A stretch of DNA of 7,724 nucleotides, taken from positions 1-7,724 of the forward strand of contig CAMDEL010000069.1 in the NCBI GenBank assembly GCA_945896765.1, read 5' to 3'. The translations under genes and the position numbers were made by a program. This DNA is from Singulisphaera sp. GP187. Lineage in GTDB: Bacteria; Planctomycetota; Phycisphaerae; Phycisphaerales; SM1A02. Of this stretch, positions 1-5,135 are shown one piece after another; within the stretch, counting starts at the first letter, position 1, and the number at the start of each line of letters is the position of its first letter. Below the pieces are notes generated by a model, which was given only the letters and a program-made list of their open reading frames with translations, had not been told where the DNA came from and did not search any database.

Positions 1-398
1 GGCGCGAGTCGCCACTGTTCATCTCCATCGATGCGCGCATAGACCCCTGGAAGGTCCGCAAGAGATTCAAGTCCCAACTTCAGTTCATCCACAGCGGCCT
101 TTGCGGCTGCGGGATTTCCTTTCGCATCGACAGCGACATAGAGATATTCAAGGTCACCAAATTCCTTGCAATATGCAGTGTATTTCTGCATAAATGCGCG
201 GTCTGGGCTGATGAGCGAATCGGTGTTTGCATCAAGCGTGAGATTCTTGGCCGCATACCACGCACTGATCAACGAAAGGAGGACCGCGCAAATCACTACC
301 GTCTTGGGCGCACGAGTCACGAAGTTGGTTAGCGACGCGATGATTCGCGTTCGCCAGTTTGGATATGGCGTTTGGGTATCGAGCGAACCGTTATGCAT
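1..398 (-). CDS. MMPL/RND-family transporter, N-terminal part (HpnN-like), cut by window edge
   Basis: Only the first 132 codons are visible; the gene runs off the left edge. The chosen ATG (396-398) follows an in-frame TGA at 405-407, so no longer start is possible from this frame. Residues about 1-30 are a basic cytoplasmic N-terminus (NWRTRIIASLTNFVTRAPK), residues 32-49 form one hydrophobic membrane helix, and then comes LTLDANTDSLISPDRAFMQ followed by a periplasmic-looking segment (YTAYCKEFGDLEYLYVAVDA). Known of the family: this arrangement, with a helix followed by a 'D/N-T-D-x-L-I-S-P-D' type motif, is typical of MMPL/RND exporters, including the hopanoid-associated HpnN group, which have 12 helices and about 800-1000 residues. 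The start lies 12 bases after the aminotransferase stop, with no clear Shine-Dalgarno site, which suggests operon expression and translational coupling. The substrate cannot be read from this fragment; hopanoid or lipid transport is an inference from family and neighbour. Confidence 0.72.
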   Translation of the reverse strand, partial: MHNGSLDTQTPYPNWRTRIIASLTNFVTRAPKTVVICAVLLSLISAWYAAKNLTLDANTDSLISPDRAFMQKYTAYCKEFGDLEYLYVAVDAKGNPAAAKAAVDELKLGLESLADLPGVYARIDGDEQWRLA

Positions 399-410
399 GA
401 GGGCTCATGA

Positions 411-1898
411 TCATTTACGAGAGTCTGTTCGCTGATCAGTTGTGTCGCTTTCACCAAGCCACTCCGACGCTGCCTGATGTACATCCAATTCTTGTGCAAT
501 TTTCGGTGCAGCATTATTTGGCCGAAGAGAGTTGAGCGCAATTCGCCTCAGTGCATCCCACGCTGGTCCAGGAAAGCGGTGGATCCCGATCATTGTCTTC
601 TCAAACGCACCAAGAAAATCAGTGACATCATCCGAAGAGATCGTCAGGGGCGGAGTCAACTTGAGCACAGGAATTGCATGCCCAGCGACTTGCGAAAGAA
701 TTCGATGATCCTGCATCAATGGAATCGTTACCGCTTGTGTGAATAGATTGTCGTCGAGGGCATGAATCATTCGCCACGCCATTCGCAATGTCAGACTGCT
801 GGGCTTTGCAAATTCGATTCCGATCATCAGACCGCGCTGTCGAATCGCACCGATGAATTCGAATCGTGGCTTCATTGCCTCCAGTCCATTGCGCAAGAGT
901 GCGCCGATTTGTGTGGCATTTTCCGCTAATCGCTCATCTTCTAAGACGCTCAGAGTCGCAAGGCCAGCAACCATCGCAAGCCCGCTCATATGAAAAGTCG
1001 ACGAATGCACAATCGCGCGATCAAGACGAGAAAAGACCTTGTCCCAGACGGCAGTCTTCGTCATCACCGCACCAACTGGAACATAGCCGCCAGAAAGTCC
1101 CTTGCTCAGCACGACGATGTCAGGTTCAACAGCACCTTCTTGATCGATCGCGAGGAAAGATCCTGTTCGACCAACGCCGGTCTGAACTTCATCCACAACA
1201 AATAGCGCACCATGTCGATGGCAGAGAGCGGAAGCCTCGGCAAGGAAACCATACGAGTGCACATTGACTCCCTTTCCCTGAATTGGTTCGACGACGAATC
1301 CTGCAACATCGCCACGGGCAAGTTCTCGTTCGAGAGAAACCAAATCGTTGAAGGGTAGGGCGCGGAAATCTTTTGGATGCGGTTCAAATCCACTACGGAA
1401 ACTTTCGCATCCATTCATCGCCAGCGCACCAGTTGAAAGTCCGTGGAATGCGCCTTTTTCATAGAGCATTGTGGGTCTTCCAGTTGCACAGCGCGAAAAT
1501 TTAATTGCCGCTTCGATGCCTTCTGTTCCTGAGTTCGTGAAGAACACTCGATCGAGATCCCTTCCAACGCGACCTTTCAACTGCCGCGCCAGCAAACCGG
1601 GAAGAATCGACGCGTCGAACTGAACCATCGAAGGAGTTTGTGATGCAAGAAAATCTGTGAGCGCTTTGCGAATCACAGGATGGTTGCGTCCCACATTACA
1701 AACCGCATATCCACCGATCATGTCGAGATAGCGATTGCCCTTTGCATCCCAGAGATATTGCGACTCCGCACGCACATATTCATGGTCGAATCCAATCAGC
1801 TTCAGAGCCTGCATCCACTTCGGGTTGACATGGTCACGGTGAAGTGACTGTGCTGCGCCGCGGTGGGTCGCTTGAAGTTGAGCGAGATCAAAGGACAT
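411..1898 (-). CDS. PLP-dependent class III aminotransferase (HpnO-like candidate)
   Basis: This is a 495-residue fold-type I, class III (acetylornithine/ornithine aminotransferase-like) enzyme that moves an amino group between substrates using pyridoxal phosphate in the cytoplasm. Visible motifs, numbered from the chosen start: NSGTEG at about 122-127 (phosphate-binding loop), FHG at about 151-153, VVDEVQTGVGRTG with the PLP-ring Asp at about 236, SKGLSGGYVPVGA with the Schiff-base Lys at about 266, and STFHMSG with the conserved Thr near 301. After the usual C-terminal LTPPLTIS motif comes an extra tail of about 60 residues (HRFPGPAWDALRRIALNSLRP onward), longer than in ArgD. The ATG at 1896-1898 (MSFDLAQL) is preferred over an upstream one at 1946, which would overlap pyrC by 59 instead of 11 bases. 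The immediate downstream neighbour is an MMPL/RND transporter; HpnO and HpnN are known to be encoded near each other in hopanoid producers, so a role in aminohopanoid synthesis is a reasonable inference. An amino-acid or polyamine aminotransferase cannot be excluded. Confidence 0.88.
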   Translation of the reverse strand: MSFDLAQLQATHRGAAQSLHRDHVNPKWMQALKLIGFDHEYVRAESQYLWDAKGNRYLDMIGGYAVCNVGRNHPVIRKALTDFLASQTPSMVQFDASILPGLLARQLKGRVGRDLDRVFFTNSGTEGIEAAIKFSRCATGRPTMLYEKGAFHGLSTGALAMNGCESFRSGFEPHPKDFRALPFNDLVSLERELARGDVAGFVVEPIQGKGVNVHSYGFLAEASALCHRHGALFVVDEVQTGVGRTGSFLAIDQEGAVEPDIVVLSKGLSGGYVPVGAVMTKTAVWDKVFSRLDRAIVHSSTFHMSGLAMVAGLATLSVLEDERLAENATQIGALLRNGLEAMKPRFEFIGAIRQRGLMIGIEFAKPSSLTLRMAWRMIHALDDNLFTQAVTIPLMQDHRILSQVAGHAIPVLKLTPPLTISSDDVTDFLGAFEKTMIGIHRFPGPAWDALRRIALNSLRPNNAAPKIAQELDVHQAASEWLGESDTTDQRTDSRK

Positions 1899-3243
1899 TA
1901 AAGCTTGCGTGTGCAGTGATCGTTGGGGTCGCTGGCAATATGCCACCTATGAGGACATGTCGCCCAGCGACAAAGACATCTGTTGCTCGCCCTCGAACTT
2001 GCCAACCATCGAAGGGGCAATTGCGACTCTTCGATTGGAAAGTTTCCGAATCGATCTTCCATGTTGCATTGGTGTCGATCACCGTCACATCCGCCGGGAA
2101 TCCCTGCGCAATTTGACCATGTCCGATCGAATCAATTCCCAAGAGTCGCGCAGGCTCGATCGTCAGAAGCGCAATCAGTCGCGGCCAATCAATCGCGCCA
2201 CTCTCAACGAGTGCCTTGGCATAGAGCGCAAGAGCGCATTCCAATCCGATCATTCCAAATGGTGCAGCAGTAAAATCGCGGGCTTTTTCCGCAGATGCAT
2301 GCGGCGCATGATCAGTTGCAAGCACAGTGATCGTTCCATCCACGATCCCTTCGATCAATGCACGAATGTCTTCGTCGGTTCGCAGCGGGGGATTGACCTT
2401 GGCTTGCGTGTTGTAATTATTGCAAGCTTCCTCAGTCAACAACAGATGATGCGGCGATGCTTCTGCAGTGACGCGCTGTCCATCCGCACGTGCGCGTCGA
2501 ACAATGTCCACTCCACCGCAAGTCGTCATGTGCTGCACGTGATAGCGACAGCGATGTCCACGGTTCAAGCGAATATCTCGTTCAATAATGACTTCTTCTG
2601 CGACTGCAGGCCATCCGCCAAGTCCAAGCCGCGCGCTGATCACGCCGGAATTCATCACCCCGCCCATCGTCAACGTGGGATCTTGGCAGTGCTGCATAAA
2701 CACTTTGTCCAGCGATGCACATACTGCGAGAACTTTTCCCATCATCCCCGCACTTGCGATGCAGTCACCGTCATCGGTGAATGCGACTGCGCCGACTTGC
2801 GACATCGCTCCCATTGGCGCGAGTTGTTCTCCAGCGCGTCCAACTGTTGCAGCGCCTGCAACAAAGACGCGCGCCTTTCGACTTGCCGCGGCTCGCATCT
2901 GCACGAATTCAACTGTGCTTGGAAGGTCGATGGTCGGCGTCGTGTTGGGCATGCAGCAGACGCTGGTAAATCCGCCTGCAACAGCTGCTGCGGCTCCGGT
3001 TGCGATTGTCTCTTTGTGTTCTGCGCCAGGCTCTCGAAGATGAACATGCGGATCAATCAATCCTGGAACAACCAAGCGGCCTTCACATTCGATCACCGAA
3101 CAGCCTGCTGACGCAGAAAGTTTTCCAGGTTTCTTCGAGATTTCGCAGATCACACCAGCTGAAATCAACACATCAGCCGTGGCATCAAATCCACTCGCAG
3201 GATCGATGACCCGACCTCCACGAAGAAGAAAGGTGTTATTCAC
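1888..3243 (-). CDS. pyrC: Dihydroorotase (class I type), third step of pyrimidine synthesis
   Basis: The enzyme reversibly cyclises N-carbamoyl-L-aspartate to dihydroorotate in the cytoplasm and belongs to the metal-dependent amidohydrolases. From the GTG start it has 451 residues. An N-terminal beta strand (FLLRGGRVIDPASG) leads to the DPHVHLREPG metal site (His 66 and 68). Then follow MPNTTP at about 98-103, FTDDG at about 155-159 (the Asp that replaces the carboxylated Lys in this class), HCQD (His 185), HMTT (His 238), ASPHHLLLT, KVNPPLR and LATDHAPH with catalytic Asp 311. All expected catalytic residues are present, so it should be active. An ATG at 3303 would add 20 residues but lies inside the terminator of the preceding gene; family members begin just before the LLRGGRVIDP strand, so GTG at 3241-3243 is preferred. 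There is no pyrB beside it, unlike the common pyrB-pyrC pair. The 3' end overlaps the aminotransferase start by 11 bases, implying coupled translation. Confidence 0.93.
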   Translation of the reverse strand: MNNTFLLRGGRVIDPASGFDATADVLISAGVICEISKKPGKLSASAGCSVIECEGRLVVPGLIDPHVHLREPGAEHKETIATGAAAAVAGGFTSVCCMPNTTPTIDLPSTVEFVQMRAAASRKARVFVAGAATVGRAGEQLAPMGAMSQVGAVAFTDDGDCIASAGMMGKVLAVCASLDKVFMQHCQDPTLTMGGVMNSGVISARLGLGGWPAVAEEVIIERDIRLNRGHRCRYHVQHMTTCGGVDIVRRARADGQRVTAEASPHHLLLTEEACNNYNTQAKVNPPLRTDEDIRALIEGIVDGTITVLATDHAPHASAEKARDFTAAPFGMIGLECALALYAKALVESGAIDWPRLIALLTIEPARLLGIDSIGHGQIAQGFPADVTVIDTNATWKIDSETFQSKSRNCPFDGWQVRGRATDVFVAGRHVLIGGILPATPTITAHASFNVL

Positions 3244-3252
3244 GGTGATTTC

Positions 3253-3283
3253 ATAATAGCGAATCTTTGTCCGTGAAGAACAA
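3253..3283 (-). promoter_or_regulatory. Possible pyrC promoter
   Basis: On the minus strand a TATTAT (-10-like, 3253-3258) follows TTGTTC (3278-3283) with a long 19-base spacer. It lies between the terminator of the lipoprotein gene and the pyrC GTG, where a new promoter is needed. The -10 ends only 9 bases before the GTG, so transcription would begin within a few bases of the start codon. The match is weak; this is a positional inference. Confidence 0.3.
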
Positions 3284-3323
3284 ATGAAAACCGCAGAACC
3301 CAATTGCTCGGGCTCTGCGGTTT
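3279..3323 (-). terminator. Intrinsic terminator of the Cys-rich lipoprotein gene
   Basis: Arms at 3310-3323 and 3288-3301 pair over 14 bp (core CCGCAGA with GC-rich ends) around an 8-base loop. In the minus-strand RNA the one non-Watson-Crick position (3313/3298) is a G-U wobble and the stem is followed by UUUUCAUUUGUU. In the plus-strand RNA the same position is an A-C mismatch and the tail is poorer. The element therefore points to minus-strand termination, 25 bases past the lipoprotein stop codon, and insulates pyrC from that gene. Confidence 0.85.
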
Positions 3324-3348
3324 CGTTCAGTCTCGGTGATTATCGAAA

Positions 3349-3618
3349 TCAGCCGTTGGTCTTGCCAGACATTGAGCAACCTGTGGCTGCGCCGGACATT
3401 GGGCATGCGCCGCAACCCGACTTCTTTTCGCCGCTGACTGCGCCTGGCGATGCTGCAGCTGGTGTAGCTGTCTTATCGCAGGTCGCTGCCTTGTTGTCCT
3501 TGCAGCATGAAGATGACTTGCCACTGACAGCTCCTGGAGCCGTGGTGGTGTCGGTGTTTGCGCATGCAGCGAGTGAGAGGAGGAGAATGCTTCCAGTAAT
3601 AATTGCGAAACGCTTCAT
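3349..3618 (-). CDS. Small Cys-rich lipoprotein with duplicated module, function unknown
   Basis: The product has 89 residues. A lipoprotein signal peptide is clear: basic start MKR, hydrophobic core about 4-15, and lipobox LAAC with the lipidated Cys at 19, giving a mature protein of 71 residues. The mature part is polar, low in complexity and holds six further cysteines (38, 39, 47, 69, 72, 81). It consists of two modules that start with PGAVSG at 28 and 58, a spacing of exactly 30 residues, followed by Lys/Ser-rich and Cys-containing segments (SSSCCKDNKAATC and KKSGCGACPMSGAATGC). I do not recognise a named family. The Cys pattern suggests metal binding or disulphides in the envelope, but this is only inference. 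A good ribosome site (AAGGA, 9 bases before ATG) and a dedicated terminator indicate a real, separately transcribed and probably well expressed gene. It diverges from uvrC. Confidence 0.85.
   Translation of the reverse strand: MKRFAIITGSILLLSLAACANTDTTTAPGAVSGKSSSCCKDNKAATCDKTATPAAASPGAVSGEKKSGCGACPMSGAATGCSMSGKTNG
3431..3539 (-). repeat. Tandem-module direct repeat inside the lipoprotein gene
   Basis: The segments 3431-3449 and 3521-3539 are 90 bases apart and identical at 15 of 19 positions; they encode the two PGAVSG copies. The 90-base offset equals 30 codons, and later parts of the two modules (Cys and AAT-Cys patterns) also line up with one small gap. This points to an old in-frame internal duplication rather than to a mobile element. 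Confidence 0.65.
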
Positions 3619-3627
3619 AGTGTTGAT

Positions 3628-3633
3628 TCCTTT
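3628..3633 (-). promoter_or_regulatory. Ribosome binding site of the lipoprotein gene
   Basis: The minus strand reads AAAGGA here, nine bases upstream of the ATG at 3616-3618. It is one of only two clear Shine-Dalgarno sites in the window and fixes the start at MKRF. Confidence 0.75.
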
Positions 3634-3685
3634 TGTAGTGAACTTGGAGTTCTGGGTGATGTAAAAACAGACAATCGTGAAAAGA

Positions 3686-3691
3686 AGTATA
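3686..3691 (-). promoter_or_regulatory. Possible -10 element of the lipoprotein gene
   Basis: The minus strand has TATACT, close to the -10 consensus, about 68 bases before the lipoprotein ATG, leaving a leader of roughly 60 bases. No good -35 hexamer is seen at 16-18 bases upstream, so either it is a weak match or recognition differs. The 110-base region between the two divergent starts (3619-3728) must hold promoters for both; on the plus strand TAGAAT at 3715-3720 is the only -10-like word near uvrC. Confidence 0.3.
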
Positions 3692-3728
3692 TCGGCTCAA
3701 CGGTCGGAGTTATCTAGAATTGCATAAA

Positions 3729-5069
3729 ATGGTCAACAATTTGATTTCGCAATTGCTGAAAAAAGCTCGTGGATTGCCGCCAGAGTCTGGGGTCTATCTC
3801 ATGAAAGACGAGCAAGGGGGGGTTTTATATGTTGGGAAAGCCCTCTATTTGCCTGATCGGGTCAGTTCTTACTTCATTGCGAGCACCGATTTGGGGCCTC
3901 GCAAACAGCCCATGCTTGCGCTGATCGTTGACTTTGATGTGATCATCTGTGAGAGCGAATGGGAGGCGTTGTTGATGGAAGCGCGCCTCGTCAAAGATCT
4001 TCAGCCGCGATTCAACGAGCGGCTGCTTGATGACAAGACGTTTCCATATCTCGCGATCACCATGCGCGACGAATTTCCTGGAGTCTTTGTGACGCGCAAT
4101 CCGCAAGACACGCGCTTTCAGGGAGCGCGCATCTTCGGTCCATTTCTGAGCGGGGGATCACTGCGTCACGCGGTGCAAATTTTGCAGCGCGTCTTTCAGT
4201 ACCGCACGTGCGAACTCGATATTCGTGCGGACAACCCAGCGAATCGATCGTTCCGTCCCTGTCTGCTTCATGCAATTGGGCAGTGCACTGCGCCATGTGC
4301 AAATCGCGTGACTCCGGCGGCATACCGCGAAGATATCGATCGATTCATCCGTTTTCTTGGCAGTAAACGAAGCGCAATGCTTCGAGAACTTCGCGCCGAA
4401 ATGGAGATCGCTTCAGTGGAAAGAAAATTTGAACGCGCGTGTGTTCTGCGCGATCAGATCAGCGCAATTGAACGATTGGAACAGCGCGATCATCACAAAG
4501 GCGATGGTCGTTATGAGTGGCAGCCTGAAATCACAGAGTTCATTCAGAATCCGGCTGATGGACTTGCTGCATTGCAACTTGCGCTTGGTTTGGAAACACC
4601 CATTCGATGCCTCGAAGCGATTGACATTGCACATCTCGGTGGAGATGAAACGGTCGGAAGCAAAGTCTGTTTTATCGACGGTCGTCCCTTCAAAGAGGGC
4701 TATCGCCGATATCGCATTCGCACTGCGGGCAATGATGATTTTATGGCAATTCGTGAAGTGGTCAGTCGTCGATACAGAGAAGCAGGAGATGGATTGGAGC
4801 TCTATCCAGATTTGGTGTTGATCGACGGCGGAGCAGGGCAGTTGAGCGCAGCGCTTCAAGCGTTCGAGTCTCTTCGAATCAAGCCTCCGTTGGTCATTGG
4901 GTTGGCAAAAAAAGAAGAAGTGATTTATCGCCAAGGATGCCCAGAACCACTGAAGCTCGCACGCAACGATGCGGGACTGAAACTCTGCCAAGCGATTCGT
5001 GATGAGGCGCACAGATTCGCACAGCATTACCACCACATTCTTCGGTCGAAGAAAATGATGGACGGATAA
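3729..5069 (+). CDS. uvrC: UvrC excinuclease subunit, short form without C-terminal HhH domain
   Basis: UvrC makes the two incisions around a DNA lesion within the UvrABC nucleotide excision repair system. The protein has 446 residues from ATG 3729 (a TTG three codons earlier is possible). Domains in order: GIY-YIG nuclease at about 15-97, with GVY (21-23), YVGKA (34-38) and the conserved Glu segment SEWEALLMEARLVK; a four-cysteine cluster (161, 178, 186, 190; RPC-x7-CTAPC), expected to bind iron-sulphur; a UVR motif at about 229-253 (RKFERACVLRDQI), the UvrB contact; and an RNase H-like nuclease at about 293-440 with EAIDIAH (Asp 299), NDDF, LIDGGAGQL (Asp 366) and RDEAHRFA. Usual UvrC proteins have about 550-610 residues. 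Here the segment between UVR and RNase H is about 40 residues instead of roughly 100, and the protein stops right after RDEAHRFAQHYHHILRSKK, so the tandem helix-hairpin-helix domain is absent. All nuclease residues remain, so it is probably functional. No other downstream frame restores an HhH domain. Confidence 0.93.
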   Translation: MVNNLISQLLKKARGLPPESGVYLMKDEQGGVLYVGKALYLPDRVSSYFIASTDLGPRKQPMLALIVDFDVIICESEWEALLMEARLVKDLQPRFNERLLDDKTFPYLAITMRDEFPGVFVTRNPQDTRFQGARIFGPFLSGGSLRHAVQILQRVFQYRTCELDIRADNPANRSFRPCLLHAIGQCTAPCANRVTPAAYREDIDRFIRFLGSKRSAMLRELRAEMEIASVERKFERACVLRDQISAIERLEQRDHHKGDGRYEWQPEITEFIQNPADGLAALQLALGLETPIRCLEAIDIAHLGGDETVGSKVCFIDGRPFKEGYRRYRIRTAGNDDFMAIREVVSRRYREAGDGLELYPDLVLIDGGAGQLSAALQAFESLRIKPPLVIGLAKKEEVIYRQGCPEPLKLARNDAGLKLCQAIRDEAHRFAQHYHHILRSKKMMDG

Positions 5070-5082
5070 CGGTCAATCCGTC
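5061..5082 (-). terminator. Hairpin between convergent uvrC and ftsH, possible weak terminator
   Basis: GACGGAT (5061-5067) and ATCCGTC (5076-5082) form a perfect 7-bp stem with an 8-base loop, overlapping the uvrC stop codon at 5067-5069. Read from the ftsH side, the stem is followed by CATCATTTTCTTC, moderately T-rich; read from the uvrC side the tail is AGATCCGC, without T-run. It may end ftsH transcription, although it would lie 53 bases past the ftsH stop and inside the uvrC 3' end. Confidence 0.4.
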
Positions 5083-5135
5083 AGATCCGCATTGCAGTCA
5101 CGCCAACTTCTGAAGGTGAAATCAATGCAAATGAA

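Noticed and set aside
1899..1946. Longer start of the aminotransferase at ATG 1946
   Set aside because: It would overlap pyrC by 59 bases and add 16 residues unlike the family; the ATG at 1898 gives a normal junction.
1909..3111. 400-codon open frame on the plus strand antisense to pyrC
   Set aside because: The translation has no recognisable motif and is rich in Ser, Cys, His and Arg as expected for the reverse of a real gene; the opposite strand encodes a complete dihydroorotase.
3244..3303. Longer pyrC start at ATG 3303
   Set aside because: It lies within the arm of the intrinsic terminator and adds residues before the first conserved strand.
3619..3728. Possible small RNA or riboswitch in the divergent intergenic region
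   Set aside because: Only 110 bases long, with no stable hairpin followed by a T-run and no known aptamer pattern; promoter content explains it.
4413..5036. 207-codon minus-strand frame inside uvrC
   Set aside because: It is wholly antisense to the conserved UvrC domains and its translation shows no family features or start signals.
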